Of a DNA stretch of 64,000 nt, positions 42,214 through 49,857 are shown one piece after another (positions within the stretch are counted from its first letter, which is position 1; each line of letters begins with the position of its first letter). This stretch comes from Bacteroidales bacterium. Lineage in GTDB: Bacteria > Bacteroidota > Bacteroidia > Bacteroidales > F082. Location: assembly GCA_017531225.1 (NCBI GenBank), contig JAFXLL010000009.1, positions 1 to 64,000 on the forward strand. Direction: 5' to 3'. Both the position numbers and the translations under genes were made by a program. The notes below the pieces were generated by a model. It did not search any database and had not been told where the DNA came from. It saw only the letters and a list, made by a program, of their open reading frames with translations.

Positions 42214-43223
42214 TTGTAATTACAGGCGCAGCGGGATTCATTGCCAGCAATGTGGCGGAGCAACTGAATCAACATGGTTTCAATGATTTGGTTCTTGTCG
42301 ACGATTTTTCAAAGACGCAGAAGAAACGTAACTATGATCGGATTGTCTCCCGTGAGTTAATTGACAGAAACCGCTTTTTCGAATGGTTTGAGGAGAATCA
42401 TGAAAAACTGGATTTCATCATACATCTTGGCGCTCGCACTGATACTACGGAATTCGACTACAAGGTGTTTCAACAATTGAATGTGGATTACACCATCCAT
42501 ATTTGGACGCTTTGCACGAAGTATCAGATTCCATTGGTGTATGCATCATCGGCGGCAACCTATGGCATGGGCGAGTTGGGTTATGATGACCGGCACGACA
42601 TCGTCAACGCTTTGCAGCCTTTGAATCCATATGGACGCTCTAAAAACGAGGTTGACAAATACATTCTCGCTCAGACAGAGCAACCTCCGTTCTGGGCTGG
42701 ATTGAAATTCTTCAACGTGTATGGCCCTAACGAGTTCCATAAGGGCAAGATGGCTTCCGTGATCTTACACGCTTACCGCCAGATAAAGGAGACGGGCAAG
42801 GTGAAGCTGTTTCGCTCGCATAATCCCAACTTTAAAGATGGTCAGCAGTTGCGCGATTTCGTGTATGTGAAGGATGTGGCCAAGGTGATTCTTTGGCTGA
42901 TGGAAAACAGACCCGAAAGCGGCCTTTATAATGTTGGTACAGGCAAGGCACGCTCATTTTATGATCTTGCCGACAACACCTTTAAGGCTTTAGATTTGGA
43001 AACGAATATTGAGTTTGTCGACACTCCATTGGAGATTCGGGATAAATACCAATACTTCACGGAAGCCAATATGGCAAAGTTACGCAATGCGGGATACACT
43101 GAGCCTTTCACCAGTCTTGAAGATGGTGTTCGGGAATATGTCAGTTTCCTGCAATCTCAGTCTTATCGTATCTGCGCCACTTTTCCAATACAGCAGTCAT
43201 ATCTTCAGGCAGTTCCGAAGTGA
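42210..43223 (+). CDS. rfaD: ADP-L-glycero-D-manno-heptose 6-epimerase
   Basis: 337 residues. NAD-binding GAAGFIASN at the N-terminus, active-site SAATYG / YGRSK pattern (Ser-Thr-Tyr-Lys of the SDR class) and NPNFKDGQQLRDFVYVKDV, characteristic of RfaD/HldD. It epimerises ADP-heptose for lipopolysaccharide core. The last 27 residues overlap the convergent rluD-like gene, longer than I expect for the family, so the natural stop may have been lost and the frame extended. Confidence 0.88.
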   Translation: MIVITGAAGFIASNVAEQLNQHGFNDLVLVDDFSKTQKKRNYDRIVSRELIDRNRFFEWFEENHEKLDFIIHLGARTDTTEFDYKVFQQLNVDYTIHIWTLCTKYQIPLVYASSAATYGMGELGYDDRHDIVNALQPLNPYGRSKNEVDKYILAQTEQPPFWAGLKFFNVYGPNEFHKGKMASVILHAYRQIKETGKVKLFRSHNPNFKDGQQLRDFVYVKDVAKVILWLMENRPESGLYNVGTGKARSFYDLADNTFKALDLETNIEFVDTPLEIRDKYQYFTEANMAKLRNAGYTEPFTSLEDGVREYVSFLQSQSYRICATFPIQQSYLQAVPK

Positions 43224-44202
43224 ACAGCATCTCTTTCTTGGTGGTAGGATGCACGAAGCCTAATTCCTTGGCGTGCAATGCGTGACGAGGCAGCAGCTTA
43301 AAGCAGTTGTCGATGAACTGGCGGTATTTTGAGAAAGTGGTGCCTTTCAGAATCTGATCGCCTCCATAAGTGGCATCATTGAAAAGGGGGTGTCCGATGA
43401 ATTGCGAGTGAACACGGATCTGGTGGGTACGGCCGGTCTCCAAACGGTATTCGTTTAAAGTGACATAGCCAAAACGTTCCAACACGTGCCAATGGGTGAT
43501 GGCTTCCTTGCCATGGTCGCCGTTGGGATACACCATCATCTTGCGGCGGTCGTTGGGGCTACGCCCGATGTTGCCTTCAATAGTGCCTTCGTTCTCGTTG
43601 AAGTCGCCCCAAACCAAGGCGTGGTAACGGCGGTGGATGGTGTGCTCAAAAAACTGGTGTGCCAGTATGGCTTGTGCGGTCTCATTCTTGGCAACGATCA
43701 TCAGACCAGTGGTGTCCTTATCGATACGGTGTACCAAATAGCCGAATTTGTTCTCCACAGGCTGTTTGGTTTGTTGAAAATGCCAAGCCAGTCCGTGAAG
43801 CAGGGTGCCTTCGAAGTTGCCATGGCCGGGGTGTACCACCAATCCAGCCTGTTTGTTGATCACGATGATGTCGTCGTCTTCGTAAACGATATTCAACGGA
43901 ATCTCCTGAGGTGTGATGTCGATTTCCCGCGGGGGATAGCTGAACACGATGGAGATGACGTCGTTAGGCTTCACCTTATAGTTCTGCTTCACCGCTTTGT
44001 CGTTGACAAGGATGTTGCCTGCTTTGGCAGCGTTTTGAATGCGGTTACGCGAGATGTTCTGAATATGGTTGGTCAGGAAGGTGTCGATACGTTCCTGGGC
44101 CTGGCCTTTGTCGACCACGATACGGATATGCTCATATAGTTCACCGCTTTCCTCTTCGGTGTTCTCGTTGTCGAGGATGTCGTCAAGAAGTTCTTCGCTC
44201 AT
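43141..44202 (-). CDS. rluD: RluA-family pseudouridine synthase (RluD-like)
   Basis: 353 residues. N-terminal S4 RNA-binding domain (ERIDTFLTNHI...SRNRIQNAAKAGNILVNDK), catalytic HRIDKDTTGLMIVAK (Asp of HRxD about residue 160) and the closing ELGFVHPTTKKEMLFTSELPEDM typical of RluD. It converts specific uridines of 23S rRNA to pseudouridine; the family assignment to RluD and not RluC is a judgement. It overlaps its upstream T9SS gene by 4 nt, so its translation probably follows it. Confidence 0.88.
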   Translation of the reverse strand: MSEELLDDILDNENTEEESGELYEHIRIVVDKGQAQERIDTFLTNHIQNISRNRIQNAAKAGNILVNDKAVKQNYKVKPNDVISIVFSYPPREIDITPQEIPLNIVYEDDDIIVINKQAGLVVHPGHGNFEGTLLHGLAWHFQQTKQPVENKFGYLVHRIDKDTTGLMIVAKNETAQAILAHQFFEHTIHRRYHALVWGDFNENEGTIEGNIGRSPNDRRKMMVYPNGDHGKEAITHWHVLERFGYVTLNEYRLETGRTHQIRVHSQFIGHPLFNDATYGGDQILKGTTFSKYRQFIDNCFKLLPRHALHAKELGFVHPTTKKEMLFTSELPEDMTAVLEKWRRYDKTEIAGN

Positions 44203-46010
44203 TGGTTGACCATGATTTTTTTACTGATGACAATGCCGTCAGTGGTGGTGATATTCAGGAGGTAGAGGCCGCTGGTCAGCTGGCTTACGGATAACTCGCC
44301 GGTGAAGGTGCTATGCATGACCATACGTCCGGTGATGTCGTAAAGGTTGATGCTCGCGCCATTGTCCAAACCATCGATATGGATGGTGGAAGAGGCGGGG
44401 TTGGGATAAACTCTTACTTGAGGCATAGCCGCAATTTCGTCAACGTCGATATAGTAGTCGCCACCAACCACGGGACGCAACATGATGGATCCAGCCATCA
44501 GGCTCTGATGCCAAGATCCGTCATCGTTATAGAAGTTGTATTGTGAGTTGTCTCTCGACGAATCAAAGCCAATATTGATCAAACCACTGCTTTGCTGAAC
44601 GATGCCGATGTAAAACGTACCGTTAAGCTTGACAAGACGGTCGAATTTATAGTAGGAGAACTGGTAGATGTGGTCTTCCCAACGGGGTTTGAGGTTGGAG
44701 AGGCGGTACACTTCGTCGCCGGGCTTGCCGTCATTGTCTTTCCAAACTACGATGTCGAAATAGTTGTAGTTGGCGTCATTGAGGGTGTGGTTGAAAAGGA
44801 TTTGAACGCCACGAAGCGTGTCCAACTCGTTCAAGTCGAACCTGACAGCGAAAGCGCCTCCACTGGGCTCAACGCCATAGCCCAATTCAGGAGTGCCGTC
44901 ATCGTAAGCGAAATAGTTGTAGAAACCTTGAGTGTAAACCAAGGAGTCGACCATTGGCGGATTAACGGTGGAATCGCTGATATAGTGGCGTATGATGAAG
45001 GAAGTGGTGTCGCGGTCGTAATCTATCGCAAACAACTTGTAAACGGTGGTACTATATGGTTCGCAGTATGTTGCGGAATCGATCTCAATGGGGTCGTCAT
45101 TCACATAGGCGTACGACTGGACTCCATTGACTTGCTCAACAGTGTAGCTGTATTTAAGCGTGTGATTTTGGTTGTCAAGGTTGGAGAAGTGGAGTAGGGG
45201 ATTCTCAGCAATACTGGCGGTGGGGTTGGCACGATAATGCTTGTAAGGCATGGATTGGTAGCGGTTGAGGAACGATGGTGCTTGACCTGTAAAGCAGATC
45301 TTCGGATACGAGGTGTCGTGGATGCTACGGTCATAATTGATATAGACGACATCGATGTTCCAGTTGTCTTCATTACTTCTGGAGTTTGGCTGTGATTGGC
45401 TGACAATACTGGCGTAGTTGTAGAAACGGAAAAAGAAGTTGGATGTGAAATATTTCGGGTCGGTGATCGGAATCATGACCTGCTTGAAAAAGTTGTTGTC
45501 ATTCTCCTGAAGGAATTGCGACAGCGTTCGTCCAGGGGTACTCCAAACATGGTTCCAGACGGTGTCGAGTTCTTCGATGAAGCCGAATTCGAGCACCAAA
45601 GAGTCTGGATTCTCAGGAGGGTTGCCATTGCCTTGTGGTTGGTAGAAGAAACTAAAATAGAGTGAATCGGCTGGTGTCAGAGCTTTGGGAGTAGGCTCGA
45701 AAACCGAGTCGAGGCGTATGGTAGTCGAAGAAAGGTATTCAGCTATGAAGGGGTTGCTGATGGCGTAGTCGTAAACTTCGCCATACTCGTCGAGCACATC
45801 GAGGGTGGCAGCATTGCGGGTAACTGGATTGAGTGGGAAACCGGAGTTGATGTATGCGTTCCGATCTATCCATTTGGTGCTGTCAGGATAGATGTTCGAG
45901 CTGCTGAAATCGTCGTAGAACGGCAAAGTCTGCACTGCTTGAGCTGAAACGAGGGCTGGAAGGAGGCATATCAGCAATGCCAATCCAATTCTATCAAAAA
46001 TCGTCTTCAT
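44199..46010 (-). CDS. T9SS cargo protein with choice-of-anchor-like beta domains
   Basis: 603 residues. Signal peptide (about 1-23, cleavage after AQA). A first beta domain opens LPFYDDFSSSNIYPDSTKW, the pattern of choice-of-anchor/MAM-like cargo, followed by further beta sandwiches and a sorting domain from about residue 530 (VYPNPASSTIHIDGLDNG to ISKKIMVNQ). It is probably secreted and surface-attached. Upstream PASTA gene overlaps it by 17 nt and downstream rluD by 4 nt. Confidence 0.82.
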   Translation of the reverse strand: MKTIFDRIGLALLICLLPALVSAQAVQTLPFYDDFSSSNIYPDSTKWIDRNAYINSGFPLNPVTRNAATLDVLDEYGEVYDYAISNPFIAEYLSSTTIRLDSVFEPTPKALTPADSLYFSFFYQPQGNGNPPENPDSLVLEFGFIEELDTVWNHVWSTPGRTLSQFLQENDNNFFKQVMIPITDPKYFTSNFFFRFYNYASIVSQSQPNSRSNEDNWNIDVVYINYDRSIHDTSYPKICFTGQAPSFLNRYQSMPYKHYRANPTASIAENPLLHFSNLDNQNHTLKYSYTVEQVNGVQSYAYVNDDPIEIDSATYCEPYSTTVYKLFAIDYDRDTTSFIIRHYISDSTVNPPMVDSLVYTQGFYNYFAYDDGTPELGYGVEPSGGAFAVRFDLNELDTLRGVQILFNHTLNDANYNYFDIVVWKDNDGKPGDEVYRLSNLKPRWEDHIYQFSYYKFDRLVKLNGTFYIGIVQQSSGLINIGFDSSRDNSQYNFYNDDGSWHQSLMAGSIMLRPVVGGDYYIDVDEIAAMPQVRVYPNPASSTIHIDGLDNGASINLYDITGRMVMHSTFTGELSVSQLTSGLYLLNITTTDGIVISKKIMVNQ

Positions 46011-46896
46011 AATTTTCTTCTATATCTGATGCAATAGTATCATTAACTGTGGATGCGCTGTCGATCAAAGAAGTATGTTCTTCGGCATATTTTAAGGAGT
46101 CTTCATGCAGTAAGTTATTACGCTCCTTGTCAAAATCGAATTGTTTATTGGAATGGTACCACACGTTCACGTATGTGCCTGGGTTGACGGCTCCTTTGCT
46201 AAAGGGAGGATCCATCTTGTAAACCTTCATGTACTGGATGCTGTCGGAATCGGTGAAAACCTCGTTGCCAAGGTTCAGCCCGGCCATGTTGAGTATGTGC
46301 TGTACCTCCTCGGCAGATACACCATAAAGCGAAGGTAGCTGAGTCTTCTGTTGGTCAGGTCCAAGGCCCACATACAGCATAATCTTACTGCCTTTGACAA
46401 TCTCGGTCCCTGGTTTGATGATGCTGTTCTCGTAACGCTGTTCGCAAATGGCATTTCTGGCGAAGTGATCCACATATTTCAGGCCTTCAACTTGCAAGCC
46501 GTTTGACTCAAGGAGAACCAAGGCCTGTCGCAACGAAAGGTTTTTTAGGTTAGGCATGCTGGTTTTTTCTGGAGTCTTGGCCACGATGATATAGTAGATG
46601 TTACGGCCTTGTTTGACCTTCGATTTCGCCAAAGGATCCTGTTGAACGATGGTTCCGGGTGCTTCGGTCTTGGAATAAACGCTGTCAATTAAGATGAAAT
46701 TGTACTCTTTTCCATAAGTTTTTTCGACTTCTTCGGTGGTCATTCCTGTGAAATCGGGCAATTCGTAGACCTTATCGTGCCTAGTGTATATGTTCAATAG
46801 TTTTAATGTCAACCATAATATAATGAAACTCAATAAGATAATCATTAATAGGTTGATATAGAATTTCTTTTGTTTTAGAAACGATAGTTTTCCCAT
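45994..46896 (-). CDS. membrane-anchored PASTA domain protein
   Basis: 300 residues from the ATG at 46896; a longer frame runs past the promoter -7 box at 46921-46914. One N-terminal membrane helix (about 14-35), then three PASTA modules (about 45-110, 115-185, 190-250; each with VxxxxGxx..EAxxxL patterns such as GMTTEEVEKTYG, SLRQALVLLESNGLQV, GVSAEEVQHILNMAGL) and an acidic tail. PASTA repeats bind uncrosslinked peptidoglycan. It is divergent from ddl, which makes peptidoglycan precursors. Confidence 0.85.
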   Translation of the reverse strand: MGKLSFLKQKKFYINLLMIILLSFIILWLTLKLLNIYTRHDKVYELPDFTGMTTEEVEKTYGKEYNFILIDSVYSKTEAPGTIVQQDPLAKSKVKQGRNIYYIIVAKTPEKTSMPNLKNLSLRQALVLLESNGLQVEGLKYVDHFARNAICEQRYENSIIKPGTEIVKGSKIMLYVGLGPDQQKTQLPSLYGVSAEEVQHILNMAGLNLGNEVFTDSDSIQYMKVYKMDPPFSKGAVNPGTYVNVWYHSNKQFDFDKERNNLLHEDSLKYAEEHTSLIDSASTVNDTIASDIEENYEDDF

Positions 46897-46913
46897 ATTT
46901 ACTAATTTAGCGG

Positions 46914-46921
46914 CAAATTTA
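46914..46921 (-). promoter_or_regulatory. -7 box of the PASTA operon
   Basis: TAAATTTG read on minus. On the plus strand a TTATTTTG at 46926-46933 may serve ddl. Confidence 0.5.
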
Positions 46922-46936
46922 ATAATTATTTTGGAT

Positions 46937-47911
46937 ATGAAGAATGTAGCGATAGTTTGTGGTGGAGATTCAGGTGAATTTGAGATCTCCATCAAGAGCG
47001 CTCAGGTGGTGAAAAAAAACCTTAACCCGGAGCTTTACGATTCAAAGATTGTGGTGGTTTCCAAGAAAGGGTGGTATTGTCTTTTGGACGATGGCACCCA
47101 TTTGGATGTCGATAAGAATGATTTTTCCGTTCAAGTGAATGGCAAAAAGATTAAGTTTGACGTTGCTTTCAACGCCGTCCATGGCGAGCCTGGCGAAAAC
47201 GGTCCTTTATCTGGTTATCTGGAGTTGATGGGCATCCCTTGCACCTCTTCTGACCAGACCACATGTGCGCTTACTTTCCATAAAGACTTTTGCAAACGCG
47301 TGGTGGCTTCTTACGATGTCAAAGTGTCACCTTCAGTGCTGATCAATAAAGGAGATACCTACGATGCGGACGAAATCATCAAACAATTGGGACTGCCGTT
47401 ATTTGTGAAGCCGACTTGCAATGGCTCCAGTGTGGGCGTGACCAAGGTGAAGACTGCTGAGCAATTAGTTCCTGCTATTAATACAGCCATGGCGGCAGGC
47501 AGTCAGGTAATGTGCGAGAAATTCGTTGACGGCCGTGAATTTGGTTGCGGTGCCATGTGCTACAAAGGCAAGATGATGGTATTCCCGCTCACCGAGATTT
47601 GCAGCAAGAATGAGTTCTTCGACTATGAAGCGAAGTACACCGCTGGCAAATGTGACGAGATAACGCCGGCCCAAGTAGACGAGGACATCGAAATTGAAAT
47701 CAAGGCCACTACGGCAATGCTGTATGAAAAATTGGAATGCAAGGGCTTTGTCCGTATGGACTACATCGTCAGTGACGAAGGCGTGTTCTTCATTGAGGCG
47801 AACATCGTTCCGGGTATGTCGGATGCGAGTATCATTCCATCGCAGGCGCGTTGCTTCGGCCTGACGTTGGAGCGGCTATTCGGGATGGCGATAGAGAACG
47901 TCTTGGAATAA
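46937..47911 (+). CDS. ddl: D-alanine-D-alanine ligase
   Basis: 324 residues from the ATG at 46937. ATP-grasp fold with AIVCGGDSGEFEISIKSA at the N-terminus, NAVHGEPGENGPLSGYLELMGIPC, PLFVKPTCNGSSVGVTKV and EANIVPGMSDASIIPSQA. It forms D-Ala-D-Ala for the peptidoglycan stem peptide. Divergent from the PASTA gene, convergent with frr across a symmetric terminator. Confidence 0.96.
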   Translation: MKNVAIVCGGDSGEFEISIKSAQVVKKNLNPELYDSKIVVVSKKGWYCLLDDGTHLDVDKNDFSVQVNGKKIKFDVAFNAVHGEPGENGPLSGYLELMGIPCTSSDQTTCALTFHKDFCKRVVASYDVKVSPSVLINKGDTYDADEIIKQLGLPLFVKPTCNGSSVGVTKVKTAEQLVPAINTAMAAGSQVMCEKFVDGREFGCGAMCYKGKMMVFPLTEICSKNEFFDYEAKYTAGKCDEITPAQVDEDIEIEIKATTAMLYEKLECKGFVRMDYIVSDEGVFFIEANIVPGMSDASIIPSQARCFGLTLERLFGMAIENVLE

Positions 47912-47915
47912 AAGA

Positions 47916-47940
47916 AAAAGGAGCCGATCGGCTCCTTTTT
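47916..47940. terminator. bidirectional terminator between ddl and frr
   Basis: Perfect symmetric hairpin AAAAAGGAGCC-GATCGGCTCCTTTTT type, stem GGAGCC/GGCTCC with flanking A and T runs. It serves both convergent genes. Confidence 0.9.
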
Positions 47941-47943
47941 CTT

Positions 47944-48507
47944 TTACACTGTCAAAATATCTTTTGACTTCAACTCTGTGAGGTCATCAATTTTCTTGAT
48001 GTATTTGTCGGTGAGCTTTTGGATTTCTTCCTGAAGCAGTTTCGACTCGTCCTCTGAGATGGTATCCTTTTCAAGTTTCTTGGCTTCGTCGTTGGCGCTG
48101 CGGCGGATGTTGCGGATGCCCACTTTGGCATCTTCAGCAGCGGTCTTGGTGCGCTTGACGAGATCGCGACGGCGCTCCTCGGTCAACGGGGGAACGGAGA
48201 TACGGAGCAGCTCGCCGTTGTTCATGGGGTTGAATCCCAAATTGGCGTTCAGAATAGCCTTGGCGATATTATTGAGTGCACTCTTGTCGAACGGAACCAC
48301 AACGATCATGCGTGCATCGGGGCAGCCGATGTTAGCGGTCTGCTCGATGGGCACGGTGGTGCCGTAATATTCAACCATAACGCCGTTCAGCATGGCCGGA
48401 CTGGCTTTTCCTGCCCTGATGCCCTGGAACTCGTGCTCCAAGTGCTTGATGGTGTTGTCCATGCTTTCAGTGGCTTCGTCTAATACAAATTGAGATTCGT
48501 CTGTCAT
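47944..48507 (-). CDS. frr: ribosome recycling factor
   Basis: 187 residues, normal length. GIRAGKASPAMLNGVMVEYYG (arginine and GxASPxxL pattern), RMIVVVPFD, then ISVPPLTEERRRDLVK and the C-terminal helix KLTDKYIKKIDDL. It splits post-termination ribosomes with EF-G. It lies in the order pyrH - membrane protein - frr, a variant of the widespread pyrH-frr pair. Confidence 0.96.
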   Translation of the reverse strand: MTDESQFVLDEATESMDNTIKHLEHEFQGIRAGKASPAMLNGVMVEYYGTTVPIEQTANIGCPDARMIVVVPFDKSALNNIAKAILNANLGFNPMNNGELLRISVPPLTEERRRDLVKRTKTAAEDAKVGIRNIRRSANDEAKKLEKDTISEDESKLLQEEIQKLTDKYIKKIDDLTELKSKDILTV

Positions 48508-48541
48508 AGTTCAAGAAATTTGAGTGCAAAAATAACATTTT

Positions 48542-49120
48542 TTATAAAACCAAGGCACAAGTTCCGATGAAAAGCAATCCGATGACCGCAATTGCAGTTT
48601 GGGACTTTGACATGGTGCTGCTGCGGTAGAATGAGAAAATTGTGATAATAAAGAAAGGGAAAAAGAAGAGTGGTAGGATCAAGAAACCTGCGATGCTGAC
48701 CCAGCCGATGATACGTACTTTCTTGTTCCAACGTCCCAGGATGAAAGGCAGGATGACCAATAGCCCGGTGGCGAACATGAAGAGGTAGGAATCATACATG
48801 CTGTACCTCAGGTAATCAACGACGAGAACTGGCCATGGCGTTGTAATCTCAGGAAGTTGTCCTTGAAACATCGTGAGTTGGCTGACAGCAAAGAAAGTGG
48901 CAGCCAGCAAACCGGTCTTGCGGCAGTTCCACAACTTGCCAATATAGTATACGAGACCTATAGCAGCCACGTTGAGGAATGCAAACAGCAGTCCCGACCA
49001 CAGTTCATTCTTCCAAAGGCGGAGGCCAAAAGCCGTTAGTAGGATCACACCCAAGAGGGCATAATCCAACTTACGGCTGGTCTTGTTCCTTACCTTCCTT
49101 AAATGATGTTTTCTGATCAT
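48542..49120 (-). CDS. inner-membrane protein between pyrH and frr, unknown function
   Basis: 192 residues with a basic N-terminus (KHHLRKVRNKTSRK) and five or six hydrophobic segments (about 20-35, 40-60, 68-85, 110-130, 137-160, 172-192). No catalytic motif seen. Its start codon overlaps or abuts the pyrH stop at 49121, so it is read through from pyrH. I do not recognise the family. Confidence 0.65.
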   Translation of the reverse strand: MIRKHHLRKVRNKTSRKLDYALLGVILLTAFGLRLWKNELWSGLLFAFLNVAAIGLVYYIGKLWNCRKTGLLAATFFAVSQLTMFQGQLPEITTPWPVLVVDYLRYSMYDSYLFMFATGLLVILPFILGRWNKKVRIIGWVSIAGFLILPLFFFPFFIITIFSFYRSSTMSKSQTAIAVIGLLFIGTCALVL

Positions 49121-49828
49121 TTACTTCGTAACAAGTGTTCCGACTTCTTCTCCCTTGAGAACCTTCAGCAGGTTGCCTTTGGTGTTCATGTCGAAAACAT
49201 ACATAGGCATGTTGTTTTCCTTGCACATGGTGAAGGCAGTCATGTCCATCACTTTGAGGTTACGCTGGTAGGCTTCGTCGTAGGTGATGTGCTCGAACTT
49301 GGTTGCGGTGGGGTCCTTCTCGGGGTCGGCGGTGTAGATGCCGTCCACGCGGGTGCCTTTCAGGATGATGTCGGCCTTGATTTCCACGGCGCGGAGTGCA
49401 CTACCGGTATCGGTGGTGAAGAAAGGGTTGCCGGTGCCACCGCCCATGATGACGATGTGGCCTTCTTCCAGCAGGCGGATGGCCTTGGCCGAGCTCATAG
49501 TGTCGGCAATACGGTCGATGTAAAGACCGGAGAGCAGGGTGGCTTTTTGCCCTTTGCCTTGAAGCGTTGATTGCAGTGCCATTGAGTTGATGACGGTGGC
49601 GAGCATGCCCATGTAGTCGCCTTGGATGCGGTCCATGCCTTTGGAAGCGCCTTGCAGACCACGGAAGATGTTGCCGCCGCCAATGACGATACCGATTTGC
49701 ACGCCGCTCTTGGCAGCCTCGATGATTTCGTCGGCATAATCGTTCAAACGTTGTGGGTCGATGCCGTATTGCTGGCTGCCCATCAGGGCTTCGCCGCTAA
49801 GTTTCAAAAGAACGCGATTGTATTTCAT
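49121..49828 (-). CDS. pyrH: UMP kinase
   Basis: 235 residues. LLKLSGEALMG at the start, IGIVIGGGNIFRG, GMLATVINSMALQ, GGTGNPFFTTDTGSALRA and the ending ENNMPMYVFDMNTKGNLLKVL are the standard PyrH motifs. It phosphorylates UMP, is GTP-activated and is a key step of pyrimidine supply for RNA and cell wall. It lies 20 bp downstream of the C10 protease gene, the gap being a heptanucleotide repeat. Confidence 0.97.
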   Translation of the reverse strand: MKYNRVLLKLSGEALMGSQQYGIDPQRLNDYADEIIEAAKSGVQIGIVIGGGNIFRGLQGASKGMDRIQGDYMGMLATVINSMALQSTLQGKGQKATLLSGLYIDRIADTMSSAKAIRLLEEGHIVIMGGGTGNPFFTTDTGSALRAVEIKADIILKGTRVDGIYTADPEKDPTATKFEHITYDEAYQRNLKVMDMTAFTMCKENNMPMYVFDMNTKGNLLKVLKGEEVGTLVTK

Positions 49829-49857
49829 AGTTGTCAGTTTGTAGTTGATCAGTTGAT
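49829..49857 (-). repeat. heptanucleotide repeat between C10 protease and pyrH
   Basis: AGTTGTC, AGTTTGT, AGTTGAT, then AGTT at 49851 (on +). It lies directly 5' of the pyrH ATG and runs over the protease stop. Confidence 0.75.
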
